From assembly GCA_040081555.1 (NCBI GenBank), contig JBEBGG010000033.1, forward strand, positions 1 to 30,207: a DNA stretch of 30,207 nt. The letters run 5' to 3'. The notes beneath the pieces are model-generated. The model was not told the origin of the DNA. It was given only the letters and a program-made list of their open reading frames with translations, and did not search any database. Positions 22,717 through 30,207 of this stretch are shown piece by piece (the first letter of the stretch is position 1; every line of letters starts with the position of its first letter). The stretch comes from CADEEX01 sp040081555. Lineage in GTDB: Bacteria > Acidobacteriota > Vicinamibacteria > Vicinamibacterales > CAVVIG01. Made by a program: the position numbers and the translations under genes.

Positions 22717-24009
22717 CTACTGCCGGTTGTCGCGCGCCACGTAGCTGCGTGGCGCCGAACCCGTGTAGATCTGGCGCGGGCGCGCGATCTTCTGTTCCGG
22801 GTCGTCGAGCATCTCCGACCACTGCGCCAGCCAGCCCGCCGTGCGCGGAATCGCGAAGAGCACCGGGAACATCTCCACGGGGAACCCCATGGCTTGGTAG
22901 ATGAGACCGGAATAGAAGTCGACGTTCGGATAGAGCTTGCGGGTCACGAAGTAGTCGTCCTGCAGGGCGATGCGTTCGAGTTCGAGCGCGATCTCGAGCA
23001 GCGGATTCTTGCCTGTGACCGTAAACACCATGTCGGCGATGCGCTTGATGACCTTGGCGCGCGGATCGTACGACTTGTAGACGCGGTGGCCGAAGCCCAT
23101 AAGGCGGGAATGCCCTTCGCCCGACTTCACCTTCTTGATGAACTCTGGGACCTTGTCGATGGAGCCGATTTCCTTGAGCATGCGCAGCACGGCTTCATTC
23201 GCCCCACCGTGCAGCGGGCCGTAGAGCGCGGCGGCCGCGCCGGCCAGGGCTGAATACGGATCCACATGCGAGCTGCCAATGCCGCGCATGGCACTCGTGC
23301 TGCAGTTCTGTTCGTGATCGGCGTGCAGGATGAATAGCACGTCGAGCGCGCGCGCCAGGACTGGATTGGGCTGGTAGGTTTCGGCCGGCAGCTTGAACAA
23401 CATGTTCAGGAAGTTGCCGGTGAAGCTCAGGTCATTGTCAGGGTAGATGTAGGGGCGGCCGGTGATGTGGCGGAAGGCATAGGCGGCGATGGTCGGCACT
23501 TTGGCAATCAGCCGGTGCGTTTGCAGCGCCCGCGACTCGGCGTCGAAGATCCTCGTGCCGTCCGGATAGAACGTTGCCATCGCCCCGACGGTGCTGAGGA
23601 ACATGCCCATGGGATGGGCGTCGTAGCGGAAGCCCTCCATGAACTTCTTGATGTTCTCGTGCAGCATCGTGTGCATCGTGATCTTCTGGGTGAAGGCCTG
23701 CTGCTGGCCCGCGGTCGGCAGATCGCCCTTGAGGAGCAGATAGGCGGTCTCGAGATAGTCGCTCTCTTCCGCCAGCTGCTCAATCGGGTATCCCCGATAC
23801 ATGAGGACGCCTTTGTCGCCGTCGATGTACGTGATGGCACTTCGGCAGTTCGCGGTGTTGGTGAACGCCGGGTCATATGTCATCAGCCCGAAGTCGTCGG
23901 CGCCGCTCTTTATCTGGCGAAGGTCCATCGCCCGGATGGTGCCATCCTGGATTGGCACTTCGTACTTCTTCCCGGTGCGGTTGTCGGTGATGCTCAGCGT
24001 GTCAGGCAT
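22717..24009 (-). CDS. gltA: citrate synthase (type II, hexameric)
   Basis: 430 residues, matching the NADH-sensitive type II enzymes of Gram-negatives with their N-terminal beta extension (SITDNRTGKKYEVPIQDGTI). It condenses oxaloacetate with acetyl-CoA to start the TCA cycle. Blocks include LHADHEQNCSTSAMR (228-242), GPLHGGANEAV with catalytic H267, MGFGHRVYKSYDPRA with H308, and PNVDFYSG with D364. The catalytic triad is complete. yacG lies 25 bases upstream on the same strand, and the M28 gene follows four bases downstream. No clear Shine-Dalgarno precedes the start. Confidence 0.97.
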   Translation of the reverse strand: MPDTLSITDNRTGKKYEVPIQDGTIRAMDLRQIKSGADDFGLMTYDPAFTNTANCRSAITYIDGDKGVLMYRGYPIEQLAEESDYLETAYLLLKGDLPTAGQQQAFTQKITMHTMLHENIKKFMEGFRYDAHPMGMFLSTVGAMATFYPDGTRIFDAESRALQTHRLIAKVPTIAAYAFRHITGRPYIYPDNDLSFTGNFLNMLFKLPAETYQPNPVLARALDVLFILHADHEQNCSTSAMRGIGSSHVDPYSALAGAAAALYGPLHGGANEAVLRMLKEIGSIDKVPEFIKKVKSGEGHSRLMGFGHRVYKSYDPRAKVIKRIADMVFTVTGKNPLLEIALELERIALQDDYFVTRKLYPNVDFYSGLIYQAMGFPVEMFPVLFAIPRTAGWLAQWSEMLDDPEQKIARPRQIYTGSAPRSYVARDNRQ

Positions 24010-24034
24010 GCTCTAGAAAAGGAGAAGGCAGAAG

Positions 24035-24253
24035 TTAGAAGGAGGAATGCGGATCATCGGACCCGTCGCTGTCGATGTCCGGCGCGGCGTCGTCGAGCGA
24101 CTGGCTCGGAATGCGGTAGGACTGATCGGCCCAATTGGCCAGATCCCGCGTCTTGCATCGGTCGCTACAAAACGGCCGCCAAGCGGGGACCACCGGCTTC
24201 TGCCGGCAGAACACACACTGCGGCGCCTGTTGCGCTGAATGCATCGCAAGCAT
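24035..24253 (-). CDS. yacG: DNA gyrase inhibitor YacG-like zinc protein
   Basis: 72 residues from the first ATG; a second ATG three codons in is equally possible and neither has a Shine-Dalgarno. The zinc site is C13-V-F-C16 and C29-S-D-R-C33, followed by KTRDLANWADQSYRIP, which is the YacG signature (CxxC, CxxxC, then DL..W.....IP). The family binds GyrB and inhibits gyrase in E. coli; here only the family is evident. The spacing between the cysteine pairs is 12 residues, a little short of the E. coli 15. An acidic, disordered C-terminal tail ends the protein. It probably leads a transcript into gltA. Confidence 0.85.
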   Translation of the reverse strand: MLAMHSAQQAPQCVFCRQKPVVPAWRPFCSDRCKTRDLANWADQSYRIPSQSLDDAAPDIDSDGSDDPHSSF

Positions 24254-24389
24254 TGTAGCGGACCAGGCAGGCGGTCACCAGAGCCTAGAGCGTTTTTCGA
24301 CGGCGCGATCTGATTCCGATGGCCGCACCGCCGCACGTCATTGACACATTTCGTCGCAGTATGGCCGCCGATGCCCGCTGGCCTAGCAC

Positions 24390-24431
24390 CCTAGTTGCTT
24401 TTCGGGAGGGTCGAGGCACCGAACAACTAGG
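24390..24431. repeat. long bulged hairpin downstream of the PilZ gene
   Basis: CCTAGTTG-CTT-TTCGG (24390-24405) pairs with CCGAACAACTAGG (24419-24431): 13 base pairs with a three-base bulge and a 13-base loop. It sits 33 bases after the PilZ stop in a gene-free 210-bp spacer. No T-tract follows on the minus strand, so it is not a standard intrinsic terminator, although it may still end or stabilise the PilZ transcript. The rest of the 24254-24463 spacer shows nothing recognisable. Confidence 0.6.
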
Positions 24432-24463
24432 ACGGGATATAGAGCGGTCTTGTGGGACCCGTC

Positions 24464-24886
24464 TTACGCGGTTGCGCGTGACCGCCCGATGGCGTCCAAG
24501 CCCCGAGCCGCGCGCTTGGGATCGACGAGCAGGCGAAGGGCCATCGCGAAGCGAGCGCCGGAATACGCCGGTGGTTCGATACGGTAGACAGCCGAGAGGG
24601 CCCGGCCATCGTGAAGTGAAGCCGGCAGGTCCTTCTGGTCTCGGGCGTCACGCTCGAGCTGAAACTGGACCAGGCGATAGAGCGGGATAGACAGCGGCGA
24701 TCGTGATTCGACCAGGACCCCGGATTCGCTGATGTTTCTGGTTACAACGCTCGCAAAGCGAACCGTGCCGCGCTGATCCTTCCACGTGAGCCGAGCTGGT
24801 ACCGCAAGGTCTCGACGTTCCGTGGAACGCTCCTGGCGAAGCGCGGCGGTCGATTTGGCTGGCTGGGGCGTCCACTGACTCATCAT
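24464..24886 (-). CDS. PilZ-domain protein (candidate c-di-GMP receptor)
   Basis: 140 residues from the ATG at 24886, chosen because GGAG lies eight bases upstream; a GTG three codons earlier (24895) and a second ATG one codon later are alternatives. The PilZ ligand motifs are present: RSTER (RxxxR, about residues 20-24 of this start), followed by a strand-rich core, and NISESG (N-x-S-x-x-G, about 51-56). These are the residues that bind cyclic di-GMP in the family. No other domain is attached, so it should act as a stand-alone receptor influencing motility, adhesion or secretion through an unknown partner. It is bracketed by palindromic non-coding DNA on both sides. Confidence 0.85.
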   Translation of the reverse strand: MMSQWTPQPAKSTAALRQERSTERRDLAVPARLTWKDQRGTVRFASVVTRNISESGVLVESRSPLSIPLYRLVQFQLERDARDQKDLPASLHDGRALSAVYRIEPPAYSGARFAMALRLLVDPKRAARGLDAIGRSRATA

Positions 24887-24966
24887 CTTTGGCACTCCGC
24901 GGGGATGGATTGCCCAGAATGAGTATCAACTTCCGCACCGTACCCGAACCTGCACGTCGCTTCTAC

Positions 24967-25041
24967 CCATGATCTCTGCAAATAGTTGAAAACAGGCCTA
25001 TTGATGCGATTCAATCGGCCGAGAGTCCAGGCAGATCATGG
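24967..25041. ncRNA. candidate structured element (nested stems) upstream of the PilZ gene
   Basis: An outer stem pairs CCATGATC-TC-TGC (24967-24979) with GCAGATCATGG (25031-25041), 11 bp with a two-base bulge. Nested inside is GGCCTATTGA-TGCGAT-TCAATCGGCC (24995-25020), a 10-bp stem with one mismatch. The segment is markedly AT-richer than its surroundings. On the minus strand it lies about 80 bases before the PilZ start and could be part of a 5' leader RNA. No known riboswitch consensus is recognised, including the GEMM c-di-GMP type. The structure was paired by eye, without an energy calculation. Confidence 0.4.
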
Positions 25042-25085
25042 ATACTTTGTATCCCAATTACGATTCTAGAGGATAGCAAGTATCC
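25040..25085. promoter_or_regulatory. pair of related palindromes 31 bp apart (candidate operator)
   Basis: GGATACTTTGTATCC (25040-25054) and GGATAGCAAGTATCC (25071-25085) share GGATA...GTATCC, and their centres are 31 bp apart, about three helical turns. They lie between the end of the sigma-54 activator gene and the PilZ gene. Paired dyads of this sort are typical binding sites of dimeric activators. The first shares two bases with the outer stem of the neighbouring structure. No matching -24/-12 promoter was found nearby. Confidence 0.4.
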
Positions 25086-25105
25086 GAAGCGAGTTGGCTG
25101 GTCGG

Positions 25106-28039
25106 TCACTCCCCGAGTGCAGACTCGAGGCCGAGGCGTCTGAGCTTAAGGTACAGACCACGACGCGTGATCCCGAGAACGCGAGCGGATTCGGACACGT
25201 TGCCGCCTGTGCGGTCGAGAGTGGATTGAATGATCTCTCGTTCCAGTTGATCGACCGCCGCCCCCAGCTGCTGTGGCTGGACTGACTGGCGGCGCCCGGG
25301 CCGGCTGTCGCCGGCTGTCCCGGTGGCATGTGTGGCCACAATTTCCGGGGACAGGTGCGACGCTTCCACCACTCCGCCGGGCAGGCTCAGTGCGACGGCC
25401 CGCTGCACCTCGTTCTTCAACTGACGAACGTTCCCCGGCCACCAATACTGCGAAAAGGCGTCGAGGGCGTCTGAGCTCAGGCTGACGCCGGGCTTTGCCA
25501 GCCGTTCGGACACTTCCCTCAGGAAGAATGCAGTGAGGTGCGGAATCTCCTCGCGTCGTTCCCGCAGGGGTGGCACATGGATGCGGATGACGCTCAGCCG
25601 ATAGTAGAGGTCTTCGCGGAACTTACCTTCGGCGACGCGCTGTTCGAGGTCGGCATTGGTCGCGGCGATCACGCGGACGTCGACCAGCTGTGGACGGGTG
25701 TCCCCAACGGGCATGATCTCGGACTGCTCGAGAAAGCGCAGGAGCTTTGGCTGGACATCGAGCGTCAGGTCGCCGATTTCGTCGAGGAACAGTGTGCCAC
25801 CGGCGGCCGTGCGAATGAGGCCAGGAGAGTCGTGCACGGCACCGGTGAACGCCCCGCGCCGATGCCCGAATAGCTGGCTGTCGGCCAAGTCGCGCCCGGT
25901 TGTCGTGCAGTTGTACGGCAGAAACGTGGCGCTGCTGCGATGCGAGCCCACGTGGATTGCCCGCGACACCAACTCCTTGCCCGTGCCACTCTCGCCGGTG
26001 ATGAGCACGGGCAGATCGTTACCCTGCATGCGCTGAATCTGCTCGGTGACGCGCCCCATCGCCGCACTCGCCGACAGGAAGCCAGGCAAGAGTGGCTCAA
26101 GAGCCTGATCGATGAGCGGGCCGGCCGCTGTCTGGTCCGATCGATCCAGCGCCGCGCAGAGCGCGTAGCCCTGCCGAGCAACCGCAGCGATCGTGCGCAG
26201 ACGCCGAATCATGAATCCTCCCAGCGGGCGTGGCGAGACGACAAGCACCACACGCGGTCCGGCCGCATCTCTGCCGAGCGCATCTTGGAAGAGCCCACGG
26301 CGGTCCCTACGAGACTCCGCGGTGCGAATAAGGTCCGCCGCCGCAGCGCTGTCGCACCCGGCCGACGCAATGACGCGCCGCCCGCCGTCGTTGGTCTCCA
26401 CAAAGAGCACGGCCGCATCGGCCGATGAGGTCTCCAGCATCGCGGCGGTGGTCTCACGGCCCAGGAGTTCGGGGAGCGCCGCTGCCTCCACGATCCTCCG
26501 CACCACCGCATCGTCGGCTTCGACGGATGCGACGATGTCCTCGCCGGTGCCGACTGCGGTCAGGAGGTCTCGCGCGGCACGCGTATCGTTGAGGTCGCGT
26601 TCGGCGCCAAGCTTGGCAAACACCGCCGAGGCTCGATCCAGGTGACGTTCCGCCGTGGTCCGCGCGCCGGTACGGGCGATGAGGCGACCAATGGCCAGTT
26701 GACTCAGTGCCGTCTGGTAGCGCTCTCCGAGGAGGTCGAGCAAGGTCGCACTCTGTGCGAAGTCGTGGTAAGCCTCTGTGGCCGCCCCCCGCTGCTCGTG
26801 CAGCGAACCCCGGATGCGAAGATACTCCGCCCATGTGCCAGGTTCGGCCCGCGGATCGAGTCCGTTGGCGGCGGCGCTAAGCTGTGCCTCTGCATCGGCG
26901 AGCTTGTCGCTGGATGCGAGCGCTTCTGCTGCAATGAGTCTCGCCTGCAGCACGTAGAGCGGCGGCGCGTTGGCGGTACAGATGGCCGTGGCGAGCGCCA
27001 CCGCTTCATCCACCGCGCCGCGCTTTAGAGCCAGCCGCGCGTTGAGCACCTTCACTGACCATTCGTACCAGCGGCTGGTCTGTTTGCCGTAGGCGCCGTA
27101 CTCGTCGCCAGCGCGGCCCAGGCATTCGCTGGCCAGGTCGTAGCGGCCGCGAATCATATGGATCTGTGTCAACGTGTCAAACACCGCGCCGGTCGTCTCA
27201 TGAAACTGAATTGGGCTCCGGACGGCAAGCGCCCTATTGAGTGCCTGTTCCGCTCTGGTGAGGTCGCCGAGGCGCACGCAGATCTGCCCCAGTGTGGCTA
27301 GGGCCACGGCGAGGCCGTGGCCGGAGCCGAGGCCTTCGTGTAGCGAGACGCTCCGCTCGGCCAGTGCCAGGGCCTTGTCGTAGCGGTGCTCGAACATCTG
27401 CACGTTGGCCTGATTGCCGCAGACCGTCGCCACCACATCGTCGGCCCGGACACGTTCGGCCAAGTGTTCCGCCTGCTGCAGTGCCGTCATGGCTTCGTCG
27501 AAACGGCCAACCTGGGCGAGCGAGATGCTCGAGAGGGAATGGACCAGCGCCAGATGCCGCCGATCACCGGCCGCCAGCAGTGCCGACGCCGCCTTCGACA
27601 TGTGCTCCCGCACGGTCGCGACATCGCCGACTTGTCGGTAGCAGTGGCCGAGCTCGTAATGCGCGAGACCGATGGCGTGTGAGTCGTGCGCCGCTTCGGC
27701 GCATTTCAGGGCCCGCCCGTGCAGTGCGATGGCCCTGGACTGGTCGCCGCGCGCCGAGGCGAGGCGCCCGTGCATACGCCACAGCGCCGACAGGCGGGAG
27801 GCCGAGATAGTGTCGCGAAATGCGTCTGGTGTGCGGCCGAGTGCCGTCGCGGCCTGCTCGAGGTCGTCCTGCAAGAGCCAGGCGCGGGCCAACGCCACGC
27901 GCAGGGCCAGCTCCTCGTCTCGCGTCGCCGTGCCGGCACGAAGCGCGGGGGCGAGCAATTGCACGGCGTCGGCACCGCGGCCGCGCTCGAGCACTAGGTC
28001 GGCGCGCGCCAGCAGCGCCTGCAGCGATGAGGAGGACAC
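25106..28039 (-). CDS. TPR-fused sigma-54-dependent transcriptional activator
   Basis: 977 residues from a GTG (no good ATG in frame). About 1-500 is a series of helical repeats of TPR type (e.g. AHYELGHCYRQVGD, LGQICVRLGDLTRAEQALNRALAV). About 520-640 looks like a GAF-type sensor (LLGRETTAAMLETSSADAAV onward). The AAA+ domain then shows Walker A GESGTGKE (near 680), the sigma-54 contact loop GAFTGA (near 729), Walker B TLFLDEIGDL (near 753) and the arginine-finger region FREDLYYRLSV. It ends in a Fis-type helix-turn-helix (GGNVSESARVLGITRRGLYLKLRRLGL). There is no receiver domain and no kinase nearby, so it probably senses through TPR partner contacts or the GAF-like region. Its targets are unknown; the palindromes just downstream are candidates. 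Confidence 0.93.
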   Translation of the reverse strand: MSSSSLQALLARADLVLERGRGADAVQLLAPALRAGTATRDEELALRVALARAWLLQDDLEQAATALGRTPDAFRDTISASRLSALWRMHGRLASARGDQSRAIALHGRALKCAEAAHDSHAIGLAHYELGHCYRQVGDVATVREHMSKAASALLAAGDRRHLALVHSLSSISLAQVGRFDEAMTALQQAEHLAERVRADDVVATVCGNQANVQMFEHRYDKALALAERSVSLHEGLGSGHGLAVALATLGQICVRLGDLTRAEQALNRALAVRSPIQFHETTGAVFDTLTQIHMIRGRYDLASECLGRAGDEYGAYGKQTSRWYEWSVKVLNARLALKRGAVDEAVALATAICTANAPPLYVLQARLIAAEALASSDKLADAEAQLSAAANGLDPRAEPGTWAEYLRIRGSLHEQRGAATEAYHDFAQSATLLDLLGERYQTALSQLAIGRLIARTGARTTAERHLDRASAVFAKLGAERDLNDTRAARDLLTAVGTGEDIVASVEADDAVVRRIVEAAALPELLGRETTAAMLETSSADAAVLFVETNDGGRRVIASAGCDSAAAADLIRTAESRRDRRGLFQDALGRDAAGPRVVLVVSPRPLGGFMIRRLRTIAAVARQGYALCAALDRSDQTAAGPLIDQALEPLLPGFLSASAAMGRVTEQIQRMQGNDLPVLITGESGTGKELVSRAIHVGSHRSSATFLPYNCTTTGRDLADSQLFGHRRGAFTGAVHDSPGLIRTAAGGTLFLDEIGDLTLDVQPKLLRFLEQSEIMPVGDTRPQLVDVRVIAATNADLEQRVAEGKFREDLYYRLSVIRIHVPPLRERREEIPHLTAFFLREVSERLAKPGVSLSSDALDAFSQYWWPGNVRQLKNEVQRAVALSLPGGVVEASHLSPEIVATHATGTAGDSRPGRRQSVQPQQLGAAVDQLEREIIQSTLDRTGGNVSESARVLGITRRGLYLKLRRLGLESALGE

Positions 28040-28161
28040 GTTGGGCAGTATATCCGTCAGTCGAAAGTCGGCATTCAGAAGTCGGCCAACGAGGTAAGGC
28101 GGACACCTGACGACCGCCCTCTGACGGCTACATCACCGACAGGCTATCGACGACTCCCGTC

Positions 28162-29673
28162 CTACGGCGTCCGCCAGCGTGACCCTGTCGAGGCGATCAG
28201 TGCGTCTGCTTCGACCGGGCCCCACGACCCGCCGGTGTATTGCGGGATCGGCGCATTGCCAAGCGCCCCCCATCGATCGAGTACGGGCGCGAGCCACTTC
28301 CAAGACGCTTCCACTTGATCGCGCCGCATGAACAATGTGGCGTCGCCAACCATGACGTCCAGGAGGAGCCGTTCGTAGGCCTCTGGCGAAGTGCCCCCGC
28401 CAAACGCCTCGCTGTAGGTGAAGTCCATGCTGACCGGTTCAATCGCCACTTGAGGCCCCGGCACCTTTGACGCGATCTTCAGGGCGTAGCCTTCGTTTGG
28501 CTGCAGCCGGATGGTCAGCACATTCGGCTCCAGCGTCTGTCGGGCCCGGGCGTTGAACAGAATGGGCGGGACGTCCTTGAGCTGAATCGCAATCTCGCTG
28601 CACCGCCGTGGCATCCGCTTGCCCGTTCGCAGAAAGAACGGCACACCGGCCCAGCGCCAATTGTCGATGAACACCTTGAGCGCGACGTACGTCTCTGTGC
28701 GCGACGCGCCCGGCACCCCACCCTCCGTTCGATAACTCCGTACGGGCTGCCCGTGCTCATCGAGTCCGGCACCGTATTGTGCGCGCACGACGTAGCGGTC
28801 GACGTCTTCGTCGGTGATGGGGCGCAGGGACTGAATCACCTCCAGCCGCTCGTCGCGAACCACGTCCGCGTTCAATGAGTGTGGTGGTTCCATGGTGACC
28901 AGGGCCAGCAGCTGCAACAGATGGTTCTGCACCATGTCGCGCAGCGCACCCGACTGGTCGTAGTAACCGGCGCGAGTGCCGACGCCCTCCGACTCTGCGA
29001 CCGTGATTTGCACATGGTCGATGAACCGCGAGTTGAAAACGGGCTCCAGAATGCTGTTGGCGAAACGGAGCACCAGGATGTTCTGTACCGTCTCCTTCCC
29101 GAGGTAATGGTCGATTCGGAAGATCTGCTTTTCGTCAAACACTGCGGCAAGGCCATCGTTGATAGCCATCGCGCTGGCCAGGTCGTGGCCGATCGGCTTC
29201 TCGACAATGAGACGGCTGAATTGAGGACTGTCCGGTGGACCGATGAATCGGGCACGATGCAGTTGCTGCACCGTTGGCTCGAACATCGCCGGTGGAGTCG
29301 CCAGATAGAAGATCCGGTTGCCATGGACGCCGCGCCCGTGCTCGATGAGGTCGAGCCTCGACCCGATGGTTGCGAATGATTCCGACGACTCGATCGCGGC
29401 GTTGATGAAGAACAGGCCCTTCGAGAAGGTGGCCCAGTGCTGCTCGTTGATCTTGCGACGAGAGTACTTGGCGATGCTTTCCCGAGCGTCCTTCCGGTAG
29501 ACCTCGTCGGTGTAGTCGCGACGACCGATGCTGACCACGGCGAACTGCGCTGGCAGCAGTCCGTCGACGTGCAGGTTGTACAGGGCCGGCAGCAGCTTGC
29601 GGTGCGCCAGGTCTCCGGCGCCCCCGAAGATGACGAGCGTGACCGGCTCAACGACGATGGCCTCAGCGGCCAT
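28162..29673 (-). CDS. zwf: glucose-6-phosphate 1-dehydrogenase
   Basis: 503 residues, normal length. It oxidises glucose-6-phosphate to 6-phosphogluconolactone, making NADPH at the entry of the oxidative pentose-phosphate pathway. The nucleotide-binding turn is FGGAGDLAHRKLLPALY (16-32; most homologues have GASGDL), VEKPIG is at 157-162, and the active-site signature RIDHYLGKE is at 186-194 with the catalytic His and Lys. The C-terminal domain ends TGGSWGPVEADALI. It overlaps the upstream gnd by 11 bases, so both steps to ribulose-5-phosphate are made from one transcript. The 122-bp spacer to the activator gene holds only weak inverted repeats (e.g. GGCGG/CCGCC at 28098-28118). Confidence 0.96.
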   Translation of the reverse strand: MAAEAIVVEPVTLVIFGGAGDLAHRKLLPALYNLHVDGLLPAQFAVVSIGRRDYTDEVYRKDARESIAKYSRRKINEQHWATFSKGLFFINAAIESSESFATIGSRLDLIEHGRGVHGNRIFYLATPPAMFEPTVQQLHRARFIGPPDSPQFSRLIVEKPIGHDLASAMAINDGLAAVFDEKQIFRIDHYLGKETVQNILVLRFANSILEPVFNSRFIDHVQITVAESEGVGTRAGYYDQSGALRDMVQNHLLQLLALVTMEPPHSLNADVVRDERLEVIQSLRPITDEDVDRYVVRAQYGAGLDEHGQPVRSYRTEGGVPGASRTETYVALKVFIDNWRWAGVPFFLRTGKRMPRRCSEIAIQLKDVPPILFNARARQTLEPNVLTIRLQPNEGYALKIASKVPGPQVAIEPVSMDFTYSEAFGGGTSPEAYERLLLDVMVGDATLFMRRDQVEASWKWLAPVLDRWGALGNAPIPQYTGGSWGPVEADALIASTGSRWRTP

Positions 29674-30207
29674 GCGATGTTCCGATGTCGACGCTCTTCA
29701 CGGCGTGTCCGCCAAACTGGTTGCGCATCGCGGCCAGGAGCCGTTCCGCAAAGGAGTTGTCAATCCGCGACCGGAATCGCGTAAACAGCGAGGCCGTCAG
29801 TGCCGGCAAGGGTACTCGCTTGTCGATGCCTTCCTGCAGAGTCCAGCGCCCCTCACCGGAGTCTTCGACATACGGACGCAGCGTCGACAGTTCTCCATCC
29901 TCGGCAAGGGCGCTCGCGGTGAGACCGAGGAGCCAGGAGCGCACGACGCTGCCATGCATCCAGAGCGAGGCAACCTTGGCCAGGTCCGGCTGGTACTCGC
30001 TGGCGTGCATCAGCTCAAACCCTTCGGCATAGGCCTGCATGAGCCCGTATTCGATGCCGTTGTGCACCATCTTGACGTAGTGTCCGGCCCCAGCGCTGCC
30101 GACCCGCAGATAGCCGTCTGTCGGTGCGAGCGTCAAGAAGACCGGTTCGAGCCTGGCACAGACCTCTTCCGGGCCACCGACCATCAGGCAGTAGCCTTCC
30201 TTCAGCC
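29663..30207 (-). CDS. gnd: 6-phosphogluconate dehydrogenase, decarboxylating, C-terminal part
   Basis: The gene runs off the right edge; about 180 residues of the 3' part are visible, starting inside LKEGYCLMVGGPEEV. The block GAGHYVKMVHNGIEYGLMQAYAEGFEL is the 6-phosphogluconate dehydrogenase signature with catalytic Lys and His-Asn. The protein then ends early (RLLAAMRNQFGGHAVKSVDIG), as in the short, about 300-residue YqeC/GntZ-type enzymes rather than the 470-residue form. It turns 6-phosphogluconate into ribulose-5-phosphate with NAD(P)H production. Its stop lies inside zwf (11-base overlap). Confidence 0.94.
   Translation of the reverse strand, partial: LKEGYCLMVGGPEEVCARLEPVFLTLAPTDGYLRVGSAGAGHYVKMVHNGIEYGLMQAYAEGFELMHASEYQPDLAKVASLWMHGSVVRSWLLGLTASALAEDGELSTLRPYVEDSGEGRWTLQEGIDKRVPLPALTASLFTRFRSRIDNSFAERLLAAMRNQFGGHAVKSVDIGTSHGR

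Noticed and set aside
24039..24238. Plus-strand AAGGAGG next to an ATG opening a 63-codon frame in the yacG-gltA region
   Set aside because: It is fully antisense to yacG, whose zinc motifs are clear, and only one base separates the purine run from the ATG. The purines are the complement of yacG 3'-end codons and the pyrimidine-rich spacer.
24896..25030. Search for a -24/-12 sigma-54 promoter before the PilZ gene
   Set aside because: Several GG and TTGC elements occur, but none has GG-N10-GC spacing on the minus strand.
28040..28161. GGCGG/CCGCC and CCGTCAG/CTGACGG inverted repeats between zwf and the activator gene
   Set aside because: Arms are short or 60 bases apart and GC-rich, close to chance in this sequence, and there is no T-tract for a terminator.

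Overview
This is a GC-rich bacterial chromosome segment of densely packed metabolic genes. It shows no insertion sequence, phage module, CRISPR array, tRNA or rRNA. Several features point to Acidobacteriota, probably the class Vicinamibacteria. These are a von Willebrand A / glutamine-amidotransferase-like membrane protein next to a Q/G/S-rich coiled-coil protein, an M4 metalloprotease, an animal-type glutaminyl-cyclase-like M28 enzyme, and a TPR-fused sigma-54 activator without a receiver domain. The taxonomic call is inference from gene content, not from a marker gene.

Layout. (1) 1-4773, + strand: the 3' end of a large Q/G/S-rich coiled-coil protein, a VWA/GATase-like membrane protein, and a secreted caspase-fold protein that lacks the catalytic Cys; the last two overlap in ATGA. 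(2) 4786-9567: leucine biosynthesis. leuA and a rhomboid protease lie on the minus strand, a LysR regulator is divergent from leuA, and leuC-leuD lie on the minus strand converging on lysR. leuB is absent, and LeuA lacks the usual C-terminal regulatory domain. (3) 9599-12033, minus: a secreted thermolysin-type protease with a probable TTG start and a beta-barrel outer-membrane protein, overlapping by one base. (4) 12206-17252, +: a biotin operon bioB-bioF-bioD-bioA. It is preceded by a remnant-like ABC-3 metal permease fragment and a zinc-ribbon membrane microprotein, and followed by a two-helix membrane protein. Nearly all junctions overlap. (5) 17317-18600, +: secreted SGNH hydrolase. (6) 18593-20501: two half-length YeeE/YedE-type transporters (minus), divergent from an APS/PAPS reductase gene carrying Fe-S cysteines (+), forming a sulfur-assimilation locus. 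(7) 20592-21809, +: secreted metallophosphoesterase. (8) 21831-24253, minus: yacG, citrate synthase, and a glutaminyl-cyclase-like M28 protein. (9) 24464-28039, minus: a PilZ protein flanked by strongly palindromic non-coding DNA, and a 977-residue TPR/sigma-54 activator. (10) 28162-30207, minus: gnd (partial) and zwf, the oxidative pentose-phosphate pathway.

The non-coding DNA of most interest surrounds the PilZ gene. Upstream (24967-25085) is a nested stem structure plus two related palindromes 31 bp apart. Downstream (24390-24431) is a long bulged hairpin. No window sequence identifies a ligand or binding protein for these, so they are reported as candidates. No gene-free stretch exceeds 300 bases.
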